DNA of 51,442 nt, taken from the NCBI GenBank assembly GCA_964525185.1, contig CAZGFQ010000012.1, positions 1-51,442 of the forward strand. The letters are read 5' to 3'. How positions within the stretch are numbered: position 1 is the first letter of the stretch; every line of letters begins with the position of its first letter. This stretch comes from JABHGY01 sp964525185 (GTDB lineage: Bacteria; Fidelibacterota; Marinisomatia; Marinisomatales; UBA1611). The notes beneath the pieces are model-generated. The model was not told the DNA's origin, searched no databases, and saw only the letters and a program-made list of their open reading frames with translations. A program made the position numbers and the translations under genes. Of this stretch, positions 35,508 to 44,304 are shown piece after piece.

Positions 35508-36493
35508 TATTAGAACAATTACTTAATAAACAAAATCTTACCCGTGATGAATCATTCAATGTAATGCTTTCCATTATGTCGGGGAAATATGACGATGTGC
35601 AAATCGCAGGATTCTTAATGGCACTCCGGGCAAAAGGTGAAACGGTAGATGAGATAACAGGATTCGCTCAAGCTATGCGAGAAAAAATGGTGACCATTCA
35701 TTTGGATACACCCGCTATTGATTTATGTGGAACGGGCGGCGATGCACATGGCACATTCAATATTTCGACTGCAGCAACTTTTGTGGTTGCTGGTGCTGGC
35801 GTTCATGTTGCGAAACATGGCAATCGTTCTATGACTTCCAAATCCGGTTCTGCTGATGTGCTCCAAGCGTTGGGAATTTCTATTGATAAATCTGTTGAAG
35901 AATCAACAACGGATATTGAAGAAATTGGTTTGGGCTTTATGTTTGCGCCCGCATATCATCCTGCTATGAAACATGCAATAGGAGCACGAAAATCGTTAGC
36001 GACGCGAACCGTTTTTAATATTTTAGGTCCCCTTTGCAATCCTGCAGATGTAAAAGCACAAGCTATGGGCATTTTTCACCCAGATTTAACGGAAGTCCAA
36101 GCCAATGTTTTAAAAGCCCTGGGCTCAACCAATGTTATGGTTTTCCATGGTCGCGATGGATTGGATGAAATTTCGACCACCACCACAAGCAAAATAAGTC
36201 AAATGAAAAATAGTGACGATGTAAATACATTTGAATTTGATCCAACTGAATTAGGTTTGAATCTCGTTTCAATTAATGAACTTCAAGGCGGTGAACCAAA
36301 AGAAAATGCTAAAATAATTCGAGAAATATTGAATGGCGAAAAAGGTCCAAAACGGGATATTGTATTACTCAATGCCGCCGCAGGAATTGTAGTGGGCGGT
36401 AAAGCAGAAAACCTAAAAGAAGGATTAATGAATGCGACCGAGTCTGTGAATTCAGGTGCGGCACTCAATATATTAACTCTATTAGCCGAATGA
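35508..36493 (+). CDS. trpD: anthranilate phosphoribosyltransferase, 5' end in gap
   Basis: Frame from 35510; 327 residues are seen, with only a few N-terminal residues lost in the gap. It transfers phosphoribosyl from PRPP to anthranilate. Motifs: LCGTGGDAHGTFNISTAATF (PRPP diphosphate loop), KHGNRSMTSKSGSADVLQALG, the helix FMFAPAYHPAMKHA, NILGPLCNPA and VFHGRDGLDE. The stop overlaps the trpC start by 4 bp (ATGA). An internal ATG at 35564 is a shadow start that would remove the first helix. Confidence 0.95.
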
Positions 36494-37251
36494 ATATTTT
36501 AGATCAAATATTAGAAGTGAAGCATCAAGAAGTTGACCAAATCCAAGAATCAAAATTTGTAGATAGGTTTGGGGAGTCACGCGGAGTTAAAAATGCTCTG
36601 TCAAAACCTGGGATTTCAGTCATTGCTGAAATTAAAATGAAATCCCCCAGCGAAGGTGAAATTCTGCCTAATGCTAATCCTATTCAAATTGCACAAGAGT
36701 ATGAATCAGCTGGCGCTTCGGTGATTTCTGTTTTGACGGATGCACAATTTTTTGGTGGAAGTTTAGATATTTTGACAGCGGTTCGAGAAGCAGTCTCCAT
36801 CCCTGTCATGCGTAAAGATTTCATTATTGATTCAAAACAAATTCCAGAAACGATTCATCATCAAGCTGATGCTTTTTTGCTCATTGCCGATGCCTTGGAT
36901 CAAGATTCTTTGCAACAATTAATAAATGATGGGAAAAAGGCTGGACTGGAATTTCTTGTAGAATATCATTCTGAAGAACATGCTGAATTTATTTTTGTTC
37001 TGAACCCCGACATTGTGGGAATTAACTGTCGAAATCTCAAGACAATGACAACAGATTTATCATATTTTCAAAAAAAGGTTTCGTCCTTACCATCTGCTTC
37101 CATTAAAGTAGCCGAAAGTGGAATTCAAACATCTGAAGATTTAAAATATGTATCTGGTTTAGGATATGATGCGGCGTTAATTGGCACATCGCTTATGAAA
37201 ACCGGCAGTCCGGGAAAAGCGTTGGAAACATTACTTGGTGGGATGTCATGA
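36490..37251 (+). CDS. trpC: indole-3-glycerol-phosphate synthase
   Basis: 253 residues, TIM barrel. It converts CdRP to indole-3-glycerol phosphate. Family motifs: ISVIAEIKMKSPSEGEI (catalytic lysines), FFGGSLDILTAVR, PVMRKDFIIDSKQI (catalytic Lys), FLVEYHSEEHAEF (catalytic Glu), VGINCRNLKTM (usually NNRNL; Asn to Cys here) and KVAESGIQTSEDL. Free-standing, not fused to TrpF. 4-bp overlaps at both ends indicate translational coupling. Confidence 0.96.
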   Translation: MNILDQILEVKHQEVDQIQESKFVDRFGESRGVKNALSKPGISVIAEIKMKSPSEGEILPNANPIQIAQEYESAGASVISVLTDAQFFGGSLDILTAVREAVSIPVMRKDFIIDSKQIPETIHHQADAFLLIADALDQDSLQQLINDGKKAGLEFLVEYHSEEHAEFIFVLNPDIVGINCRNLKTMTTDLSYFQKKVSSLPSASIKVAESGIQTSEDLKYVSGLGYDAALIGTSLMKTGSPGKALETLLGGMS

Positions 37252-37895
37252 TTCCAACTAAAGTTTGTGGTATTACCAATATAGACGATGCAAAAGTGGC
37301 TGTAGAAAATGGCACATCAGCGATTGGGTTTATTTTTTATGAAAAGAGTCCGAGATCCATTTCAATTGAAAATGCTAAATTAATTTCGATGCAATTGCCT
37401 GCAACAATTTCTCGCGTGGGTGTATTTGTGAATCATGAAAAAGGTTTTATCGATGAAGCAATTTTGCAAGTTCCATTAGATATGATTCAATTACATGGGG
37501 ATGAATTACCAACTTTTTGCAACCAATTCGATATTCCTGTTTTGAAAGCGTTACGCATTAAAAATGAAGCAAGTTTATCTGTCATGGGTCATTATGATGT
37601 GGCGGGATTTTTGTTGGATACATTTTCTGATAATCAATATGGCGGAACGGGAGAAACGTTTGATTGGTCCGTATTAAACCGAAAATTTGAAACACCCATT
37701 ATTCTTTCCGGCGGACTCAACCCTGAAAACATTTTAGATGCTATTGATGCTGTAATTCCATCCGGTATTGATGTAAATAGTGGCGTGGAATCTTCTCCGG
37801 GATTTAAGAATCATAAAAAAATTGAACGGTTATTTGAAAAGTTGAAAGGAACGTGTTCGAATGTTAATGTGTTCGTGAATACTGAAACACTATAA
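37248..37895 (+). CDS. trpF: phosphoribosylanthranilate isomerase
   Basis: 215 residues, TIM barrel performing the Amadori rearrangement of PRA to CdRP. Catalytic Cys is in TKVCGITNIDDA, and catalytic Asp in LLDTFSDNQYGGTGETFDW. Further motifs: GFIFYEKSPRSIS, MIQLHGDE and ILSGGLNPENI. Oddity: the last 14 codons (from about 37853, CSNVNVFVNTETL) are made of the 8-bp-period repeat, so the normal C-terminus near FEKLKG has been extended by a repeat insertion that supplied a new stop. Confidence 0.95.
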   Translation: MIPTKVCGITNIDDAKVAVENGTSAIGFIFYEKSPRSISIENAKLISMQLPATISRVGVFVNHEKGFIDEAILQVPLDMIQLHGDELPTFCNQFDIPVLKALRIKNEASLSVMGHYDVAGFLLDTFSDNQYGGTGETFDWSVLNRKFETPIILSGGLNPENILDAIDAVIPSGIDVNSGVESSPGFKNHKKIERLFEKLKGTCSNVNVFVNTETL

Positions 37896-37908
37896 CACGT
37901 GAATACTT
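37853..37908. repeat. 8-bp-period degenerate repeat, copy B (trpF 3' end)
   Basis: Octamers gtgttcga, atgttaat, gtgttcgt, then the opposite orientation gaatactg, aaacacta, taacacgt, gaatactt. The first part is translated as the TrpF tail; the last 13 bp are the trpF-trpB spacer. It could fold into an imperfect hairpin. Confidence 0.75.
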
Positions 37909-37914
37909 GATAAA

Positions 37915-39123
37915 ATGAAAAACAAATTTAAAGATTACAATTTACCCGATGAGCAGGGACACTTTGAAAAATTTGGTGGAAAGTTTGTTCCTGAATCACT
38001 CACTCCAGCATTGGAAGAATTAGAACAATATTATGCAGAAGCAAAAACGGATGAATCATTTCAAAATGAATTGAATGACTTGCTGACACATTACTCCGGG
38101 CGAGAAACAACCCTTTATTTTGCATCCCAAATTTCTGAAGAATTAGGATTTAAAGTTTGGCTTAAGCGGGAAGATTTGAATCATACTGGTGCTCATAAAA
38201 TCAATAATGCGTTGGGACAAATATTATTGGCACAACGCATGGGCAAAAAGCGCATTATTGCCGAAACGGGTGCAGGGCAACATGGCGTTGCAACAGCAAC
38301 CGTCGCCGCACGATTTGGATTAGAATGTATTGTTTATATGGGTGAAGAAGATATTCGCCGACAAAAATTAAATGTATTTCGTATGAATTTATTGGGAGCG
38401 GAAGTTCGCCCTGTTTCATCCGGAAGTATGACCTTGAAAGATGCAACCAATGAAGCAATTCGGGATTGGGTTACCAATGTGGAATCCACATATTATCTAA
38501 TTGGATCCACGGTCGGTCCCCATCCTTACCCTATGTTGGTGCGGGACTTTCAATCTGTAATTGGCCAGGAATCGAAAACACAATTTGCAAATCAATCCGG
38601 ACAAAAATTACCCGATCGTTTGGTCGCATGTATCGGTGGTGGCTCAAATGCTATGGGTTTATTTTATCCATTTATTAAAGATGATGTAAAAATTGTAGGC
38701 GTTGAAGCAGCGGGGAAAGGATTGGAAAGTGGCGAACATGCAGCCACCTTAACCAAAGGCGATTTTGGTGTTTTGCACGGCGCAGCATCGACACTTCTTC
38801 AGAATGAAGATGGGCAAGTCTCACTCCCCCATTCCATTTCTGCAGGATTAGATTATCCGGGGATTGGACCGGAGCACAGCTATCTAAATGAAACAGGTCG
38901 TGTCCAATATTTTTCCGCCACAGATCAAGAAGCGCTGGATGCCTTTCAATGGCTTTCGGAAAAAGAAGGCATTTTACCTGCCCTTGAATCGGCACATGCA
39001 TTAGCGTATTTACGACAAGAAAATAATGAAATTAAATTTGGTGAAAATGTTATTGTTTGTCTCTCTGGTCGGGGAGATAAAGATGTTCATACAGTGGCCG
39101 AAGCATTGGGGATAGACTTATGA
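37915..39123 (+). CDS. trpB: tryptophan synthase beta chain
   Basis: 402 residues, PLP enzyme that joins indole with serine. The PLP lysine is Lys95 in NHTGAHKINNALGQ. Other motifs: GKFVPESLTPALEELE at the start, ETGAGQHGVATATVAARFGL, VGPHPYPMLVRDFQ, the phosphate-binding CIGGGSNAMGLFYPF, HSISAGLDYPGIGPEH and CLSGRGDKD at the end. Conventional TrpB1 type, matching the adjacent trpA. 4-bp overlap with trpA. Confidence 0.97.
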   Translation: MKNKFKDYNLPDEQGHFEKFGGKFVPESLTPALEELEQYYAEAKTDESFQNELNDLLTHYSGRETTLYFASQISEELGFKVWLKREDLNHTGAHKINNALGQILLAQRMGKKRIIAETGAGQHGVATATVAARFGLECIVYMGEEDIRRQKLNVFRMNLLGAEVRPVSSGSMTLKDATNEAIRDWVTNVESTYYLIGSTVGPHPYPMLVRDFQSVIGQESKTQFANQSGQKLPDRLVACIGGGSNAMGLFYPFIKDDVKIVGVEAAGKGLESGEHAATLTKGDFGVLHGAASTLLQNEDGQVSLPHSISAGLDYPGIGPEHSYLNETGRVQYFSATDQEALDAFQWLSEKEGILPALESAHALAYLRQENNEIKFGENVIVCLSGRGDKDVHTVAEALGIDL

Positions 39124-39890
39124 ACCGTATCCAAAACCTATTTCGCGAGCCAAAAGAAAAACTCATTCCATTTATAACTGCGGGATATCCGACATTAGAT
39201 TCAACTGTGGATTTAGTTTGCGCCGCGGCAGAAGCTGGTGCAGATATGATTGAAATTGGGATTCCATTTTCTGATCCACAAGCAGATGGGCCTATCATCC
39301 AGGCTTCCAGTCAAAAAGCTTTAGATAATGGCATGATGCTCAAAAAAATATTTATACAGGTAACAAAAATTCGAGAACGAACTGAAGTGCCGTTAGCGCT
39401 CATGGGATACTACAATCCCATCTTAAAAATGGGACATGAATTATTTTTAGACGACTGTATTTCGTCCGGTGTAGATGGACTGATTTTGCCCGACTTACCT
39501 TTAGAAGAAGCAGGCCCATTTTGTGAATTGGCAAAATCAAAAGGCATTTCACCAATCTTATTGGTTGCGCCAAACACACCCGATGATCGTATCAGAAAAA
39601 TATCAAAATTGGCAGGTGATTTGATTTATGCTGTGAGCATTTTGGGAATTACCGGGAATGATTTGGCGTCCAAAGATCCATTGGCAAAATATCTAAATCG
39701 TGTGCGAAAATATAGCGAAACACCCTTTGTTGTTGGCTTTGGAATCAGTTCTCATGAAGATGTGATTTGGTTTAATGAACATTCAGATGGAGCTGTTGTA
39801 GGATCAGCCATTATTAAAAATATGGAAGGGCGATCGAATCCAGTGGAAACAACAAAACAATTAATTGAAGAATTAAAAGGAAGAAAATAA
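39120..39890 (+). CDS. trpA: tryptophan synthase alpha chain
   Basis: 256 residues, TIM barrel that cleaves indole-3-glycerol phosphate and channels indole to TrpB. Catalytic Glu45 and Asp56 are in MIEIGIPFSDPQADGPIIQ. Other motifs: LIPFITAGYPTLDST, LMGYYNPIL, GLILPDLPLEEA, PILLVAPNTPDDRI, VSILGITG and VGFGISSHEDV. The stop overlaps the pheA start by one base (TAATG). Confidence 0.97.
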   Translation: MNRIQNLFREPKEKLIPFITAGYPTLDSTVDLVCAAAEAGADMIEIGIPFSDPQADGPIIQASSQKALDNGMMLKKIFIQVTKIRERTEVPLALMGYYNPILKMGHELFLDDCISSGVDGLILPDLPLEEAGPFCELAKSKGISPILLVAPNTPDDRIRKISKLAGDLIYAVSILGITGNDLASKDPLAKYLNRVRKYSETPFVVGFGISSHEDVIWFNEHSDGAVVGSAIIKNMEGRSNPVETTKQLIEELKGRK

Positions 39891-40459
39891 TGACAATAGG
39901 AATCCAAGGCGGAAAAGGAAGTTTTTCCGAACAAGCCGCTCACGAATTCGCTCATAATCATGGGATAGAAGGAGCGGAAATTGTGTATCAAATCTCGTCA
40001 GAGCATGTTTTATCTGGCGTAGAAAAAGGCGAAACGGAATATGGCATTTTTGCCATGGAAAATGCCCAAGGTGGCGTGGTGATTGAAAGTGTTGAAGCGT
40101 TAGCAAAATATCGCTGCGAAATCGTTGAAATGTTTCATATTCCCATTACGCAAAATTTATTGGGTCTCGCCGGAACACATGTGGGCGATGTGACTGAAAT
40201 CCATTCTCACCAACAAGCACTCCGCCAATGTAAGGATTACTTGAGTGAACATTTTTGGACGCGCCCATTGGTTGAAGAGGACGACACAGCAGAAGCAGCT
40301 CGGAGATTATCGGAAGGCAAACTTCCTTCCACTGCTGGTGTAATTGCCAATAAATCGTGTGCAGATTTATACGGTTTGGAAATCCTTCAAGAGAGCATTC
40401 ATGACTTAAAACATAATTTGACTCTGTTCATTGGTATAAAAAATTTGGGGGACTCATGA
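39890..40459 (+). CDS. pheA: prephenate dehydratase, catalytic domain only (no ACT domain)
   Basis: 189 residues. It converts prephenate to phenylpyruvate. PDT motifs: IQGGKGSFSEQAAHEF (1-20 region), MENAQGGVV (57-64; usually ENSxxGxV), SHQQALRQC (usually HPQAL), DDTAEAARRL and GVIANKSCADLYGLEIL. The catalytic TRF motif reads TLF (178-180): the key Thr remains but Arg is Leu. The protein stops where the Phe-binding ACT domain (about 80 residues) would normally begin, so allosteric Phe inhibition is not expected. Position between trpA and tyrA supports the assignment. Activity should be confirmed, given the substituted motifs. Confidence 0.85.
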   Translation: MTIGIQGGKGSFSEQAAHEFAHNHGIEGAEIVYQISSEHVLSGVEKGETEYGIFAMENAQGGVVIESVEALAKYRCEIVEMFHIPITQNLLGLAGTHVGDVTEIHSHQQALRQCKDYLSEHFWTRPLVEEDDTAEAARRLSEGKLPSTAGVIANKSCADLYGLEILQESIHDLKHNLTLFIGIKNLGDS

Positions 40460-41184
40460 ATAGCGTTGGTATAATTGGATTTGGTCGATTCGGAAAAGTG
40501 TTGGCAAATATTTTACAAAAAGGATTCTCCATCAAAGCGTATGATCCGAATCAATCAGTCACTTTTCCTGGTGTCGAATTTGTTACATCAGATGAATTAT
40601 TAAAGGAAAAAACAATTTTTATCGCCGTTCCGATTCGGCAATTTGAAAAAGTCATTTCAGATATTTCATCTAAACTATCTGATGGAACAACCATCATTGA
40701 TGTTTGCTCCGTAAAAAAGCATCCTGTGAAAATGATGGGAAAATATTTACCGAATAATGTGGGCATTATTGCAACCCATCCTATGTTTGGACCCGATTCA
40801 TTCATGTCAAATAATCGACTAAAAATGATGATGAATAATACAAGAGATTCACAAAAACAATTTAACTTCTGGAAAGGATTTTTCATGGATCAAGGTATTC
40901 AAGTCTTGGAAATGACGCCAGATGAACACGATCGGATGGCAGCACAAACCCAAGGCGTGACTCATTTCCTTGGACGTATGCTGAAAGAGTTTGGGATCAA
41001 AAAGACATCTATAGACACACAAGGTTTCCGAGATCTCTTGGACTTGGTGGACCAAACTTGTAACGACACATGGGAGCTTTATACCGATTTACAATTATAC
41101 AATCCCTATACAAAAAATATGATTAAGAGTTTGAAAGAATCAACGAACACCTTGGATAATCGCTTAAAGGAATTGAAATCATGA
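40456..41184 (+). CDS. tyrA: prephenate/arogenate dehydrogenase
   Basis: 242 residues. NAD(P)-dependent oxidative decarboxylation towards tyrosine. Rossmann motif VGIIGFGRFGKVLA (4-17), substrate loop ATHPMFGPDS (106-115), and a helical C-terminal half with THFLGRMLKEFGI. The THPMFGPDS motif resembles plant and cyanobacterial arogenate dehydrogenases more than enteric TyrA, so arogenate use is possible. No ACT domain or fused chorismate mutase. 4-bp overlaps with pheA and the DAHP synthase gene. Confidence 0.9.
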   Translation: MNSVGIIGFGRFGKVLANILQKGFSIKAYDPNQSVTFPGVEFVTSDELLKEKTIFIAVPIRQFEKVISDISSKLSDGTTIIDVCSVKKHPVKMMGKYLPNNVGIIATHPMFGPDSFMSNNRLKMMMNNTRDSQKQFNFWKGFFMDQGIQVLEMTPDEHDRMAAQTQGVTHFLGRMLKEFGIKKTSIDTQGFRDLLDLVDQTCNDTWELYTDLQLYNPYTKNMIKSLKESTNTLDNRLKELKS

Positions 41185-42530
41185 CCCAATGGCAAACAGA
41201 TAGTTGGAAAAATTTTACCATCAAACATTTACCCAATTATCCCGACCAAAAACATATGGATGAAGTTGAAAAAACTTTGAATAATTTCCCACCTTTGGTT
41301 TTTGCAGGTGAAGTCCGTTCGCTAAAAAGAGCATTAGCAGATGTCTCTGAAGGAAATGGTTTTTTGCTTCAAGGGGGAGATTGTGCCGAAAGTTTTACAG
41401 AATTTCATGCAGATAATATTCGTGATACATTTCGCGTTATTCTTCAAATGGCTGTGGTTTTAACATCCGGTGCAAATATGCCTGTGGTGAAAGTTGGACG
41501 CATGGCTGGCCAATTTGCCAAACCCCGATCCAGCCCTACCGAAACAATCGATGGCGTAGAACTTCCCAGTTATACTGGCGACATTATTAATGATATCAAT
41601 TTTGATCCTGACAAGCGTCAACCCAATCCAGATCGTATGTTGAAAGCTTATTCTCAAGCAGCGTCCACATTAAATTTACTCCGTGCTTTTGCCGATGGCG
41701 GATATGCGGACCTTCGCCATGTTCAATCATGGAATATGGGCTTTGTCAAAAGTGGTCCACAGGGAGAACGGTATCGACATTTGGCGGATCAGATTCAGGA
41801 AAGTTTAAACTTCATGGAAGCATTGGGAATCAATTCTACCAATACACCCCAACTTCGGCGGGTTAAATATTTTACGAGTCACGAAGCACTTCTCCTCCCA
41901 TATGAAGAAGCACTCACTCGAATTGATTCTACTTCAGGAAATATTTATAATACATCCGCTCATTTTGTTTGGATTGGAGATCGGACACGTTTTTTGGATA
42001 GTGCTCATATCGAATTTTGTCGCGGGATTGAAAACCCTATGGGCATCAAATGTGGGCCATCTTTGGATCCTGATGAACTCATTAAACTTTTAGATATTTT
42101 AAATCCAAATGATGAAGCGGGACGGATTACGCTTATTACTCGATTTGGTAATGATAAAATTTCTTCATATCTACCCAATCTGATTCGCAAAGTTCAAGAA
42201 GAAGGGCGAACAGTTATTTGGTCTTCAGATCCTATGCATGGAAATACCATTAAGAGTGGAAATGGAATAAAAACGCGCCCATTTGATCGAATTTTAGACG
42301 AAGTTAAAAAGAATATTGAAATCCATAAATCTGAAGGAAGTCGCATGGGGGGCATCCATTTGGAAATGACAGGTCAAAATGTAACTGAATGCACTGGTGG
42401 TTCTGACGATGTAACTGAAGCCGATTTGACCGATAGATATCGTACGCATTGTGACCCAAGGCTCAATGCAAATCAAGCCATCGAATTGGCATTTTTAATT
42501 GCAGATGAATTAAAACAAAATGGCCATTAA
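41181..42530 (+). CDS. 3-deoxy-7-phosphoheptulonate synthase, class II
   Basis: 449 residues. First committed step of the shikimate pathway (PEP + erythrose 4-phosphate to DAHP). Plant/mycobacterial class II motifs: LQGGDCAESF (metal-binding Cys), PVVKVGRMAGQFAKPRS, RYFTSHEALLL-like KYFTSHEALLLPYEEALTR, ENPMGIKCGPS, WSSDPMHGNT and GGIHLEMTGQNVTEC. Complete. Allosteric behaviour cannot be read from the sequence; its place downstream of the Tyr/Trp/Phe leader would let all three amino acids limit entry into the pathway. Confidence 0.95.
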   Translation: MTQWQTDSWKNFTIKHLPNYPDQKHMDEVEKTLNNFPPLVFAGEVRSLKRALADVSEGNGFLLQGGDCAESFTEFHADNIRDTFRVILQMAVVLTSGANMPVVKVGRMAGQFAKPRSSPTETIDGVELPSYTGDIINDINFDPDKRQPNPDRMLKAYSQAASTLNLLRAFADGGYADLRHVQSWNMGFVKSGPQGERYRHLADQIQESLNFMEALGINSTNTPQLRRVKYFTSHEALLLPYEEALTRIDSTSGNIYNTSAHFVWIGDRTRFLDSAHIEFCRGIENPMGIKCGPSLDPDELIKLLDILNPNDEAGRITLITRFGNDKISSYLPNLIRKVQEEGRTVIWSSDPMHGNTIKSGNGIKTRPFDRILDEVKKNIEIHKSEGSRMGGIHLEMTGQNVTECTGGSDDVTEADLTDRYRTHCDPRLNANQAIELAFLIADELKQNGH

Positions 42531-42533
42531 TAA

Positions 42534-43106
42534 ATGGTAAAATTATTACAAAACGGTCTTATTACTTTTTTTGTTCTATCCTTTCTTAATGGCAGCTCAA
42601 ATCAATATGAGATTAAATATAGTGCTTCTATGCTGGGTGGCATTTCTAAAATTTCAGATGAAGTTAGGTATGGATATAATCACGGTTTCTCAATTTAATC
42701 AAACAAAAACAATCTGTTTTCTATTGGCGGCTTTATTGATAATGGCTATTATTTTATTGGAGGAACCGATATAAGAGCCGTCAGATTCAAAAGTTATCGA
42801 ACAGGCATTTTGGCTTCAATGAAAAATAAACTTATATGGAAATTGAACTACGTATTTACCGGCAAAATAGGATTCGGAAAATTCAACGGATCAAAAGGAG
42901 CTTAGATAGCCGAAACAGGGGAAATTTTTTATTTTGAAACGATTGATACCTATTCCATATTCGGCAACCTGCAAACAGGAATTCAAATCAATCTATTTCA
43001 ATCAAGATATGGATTAGAAATTATTCCTTTAGATATTTCTTTTGGAACAAATGACTATTTTGAATTTTCACCCAAACTCGTGTTGACAGCAAAATTGTAT
43101 GATTAG
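42534..43106 (+). pseudogene. decayed exported beta-barrel-like protein gene, two in-frame stops
   Basis: A single reading frame from ATG 42534 to TAG 43104-43106 would give 190 codons, but it is broken by TAA at 42696-42698 and TAG at 42903-42905; no frameshift is needed. The start MVKLLQNGLITFFVLSFLNG is a good signal peptide. The rest alternates aromatic and polar residues with glycines (YEIKYSASMLGGISKIS, LFSIGGFIDNGYYFIGG, IFGNLQTGIQINLF), like a small outer-membrane barrel, and ends KLVLTAKLYD. Family not recognised. It begins 4 bp after the DAHP synthase stop inside the operon. A 67-residue ORF at 42571-42774 is off-frame and not real. Confidence 0.75.
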
Positions 43107-43111
43107 AATAT

Positions 43112-43177
43112 GTGTCCATGACTTGGACATGTCTCTTTTACATGTCCATATATTACTATTATATGGACATGTAAAAT
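43112..43177. repeat. hairpin direct repeat, left of the Fic gene
   Basis: GTGTCCATGACTTGGACAT (43112-43130) is followed after 9 bp by ACATGTCCATATATT, which forms a 13-bp perfect stem with TATATGGACATGT. It aligns without gaps to 44305-44361 on the other side of the Fic gene (offset 1193 bp), with the 19-bp and 15-bp blocks identical. It begins 5 bp after the pseudogene stop. Confidence 0.88.
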
Positions 43178-43217
43178 ATTTATGATTAAATTGATACCAT
43201 AACGAAGTAATAGAATA

Positions 43218-44303
43218 ATGTCATTTCATCCTGAAAAACCATTTAATGAATTACCATTTTTACCGCCGAATGTTGAGCTTGAAACTTCGAGTATTCTAAA
43301 AAAGACAATAAAAACAAGTCGCTCATTAGCACAATTAAATGGTTTGTGTCAAAAAATACCAAATCCGAGTATTCTAATAAATTCGCTTACATTACAAGAA
43401 GCAAAAGATAGCTCCGAGATTGAAAATATTTTTACGACAAACGACAATCTTTATAGAGCATTCACAGCATCCACTGGAAAAATCGATGCACAAACGAAAG
43501 AAGTGCTTCGATACCGAGAAGCCTTATGGAACGGTTTTTTATCGCTGAAGAAAAAACCAATTATGAGCACAAATTTATGGATTGATCTTGTTCAAACTAT
43601 CAAAAAGAATTCAGCTGGCATTCGGAATATTCCTGGGACAGTTATCTTGAATCCCGCCATTGGAAAAATAATTTACACACCACCAACGGGCGAAAAAGTA
43701 ATTCGTCATTTACTAAAAAACCTTGAAGATTACATTCATGATTCTGATTCGGTGGATCCGTTGATTAAACTTGCAGTTATTCATTATCAATTTGAAGCAA
43801 TTCATCCTTTTTTTGATGGAAATGGAAGAACAGGACGAATTATTAATATTTTGTATCTCAATCAAGTTGGATTGTTGGATTTACCTATTCTTTATTTAAG
43901 CAAATATATTATTGAACGAAAAAATGATTACTACCAACTTCTTCGCAACGTAACATCCAAAAACGTATGGGAATCTTGGATTTTATTTATGCTGGAAGCA
44001 TTAGATATAACATCGCAGGATACAATGAAAAAAGTTCAGGCAATTCATACCTTATTAGATAAAACCATTTTGGACTGTAAAGAGAAATTACCAAAACGGG
44101 TTTATTCCAAAGAATTGATAGAACTTTTATTTGAGCAGCCTTACATAAAAGTAAAGCATATTGTTGATGCGAATATTGCCCAACGAAAAACGGCTGCTGA
44201 ATATTTGAGAGAATTAGAAAAAATTGGTGTTTTATCACCTAAAAAAATTGGCAAAGAAAACGTATTTATAAATAATGTACTTTATGAATTATTATCAAAA
44301 TAA
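43218..44303 (+). CDS. Fic-domain protein (probable AMP-transferase), class II self-inhibited
   Basis: 361 residues. The N-terminal Fic_N region has the inhibitory helix motif SSEIEN (65-70; S/T-x-x-x-E-G/N). The Fic core has the catalytic HPFFDGNGRTGR (196-207) with an upstream flap YTPPTGEK. A C-terminal winged-helix-like domain (about 290-361: VKHIVDANIAQRKTAAEYLRELEKIG) follows. Such proteins AMPylate targets and are kept off by the inhibitory Glu; the substrate here is unknown. It interrupts the aromatic operon between the DAHP synthase pseudogene region and aroA, and is bracketed by direct hairpin repeats. No separate antitoxin gene is visible. Confidence 0.93.
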   Translation: MSFHPEKPFNELPFLPPNVELETSSILKKTIKTSRSLAQLNGLCQKIPNPSILINSLTLQEAKDSSEIENIFTTNDNLYRAFTASTGKIDAQTKEVLRYREALWNGFLSLKKKPIMSTNLWIDLVQTIKKNSAGIRNIPGTVILNPAIGKIIYTPPTGEKVIRHLLKNLEDYIHDSDSVDPLIKLAVIHYQFEAIHPFFDGNGRTGRIINILYLNQVGLLDLPILYLSKYIIERKNDYYQLLRNVTSKNVWESWILFMLEALDITSQDTMKKVQAIHTLLDKTILDCKEKLPKRVYSKELIELLFEQPYIKVKHIVDANIAQRKTAAEYLRELEKIGVLSPKKIGKENVFINNVLYELLSK

Positions 44304-44304
44304 C

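Noticed and set aside
42571..42774. 67-residue plus-strand ORF with hydrophobic C-terminus
   Set aside because: Runs in the wrong frame through the decayed gene 42534-43106, whose own frame gives a signal peptide and barrel-like strands.
43218..44303. Fic protein as part of a classical two-gene toxin-antitoxin (FicT/FicA)
   Set aside because: No antitoxin ORF lies upstream or downstream; the inhibitory motif is inside the same protein (class II).
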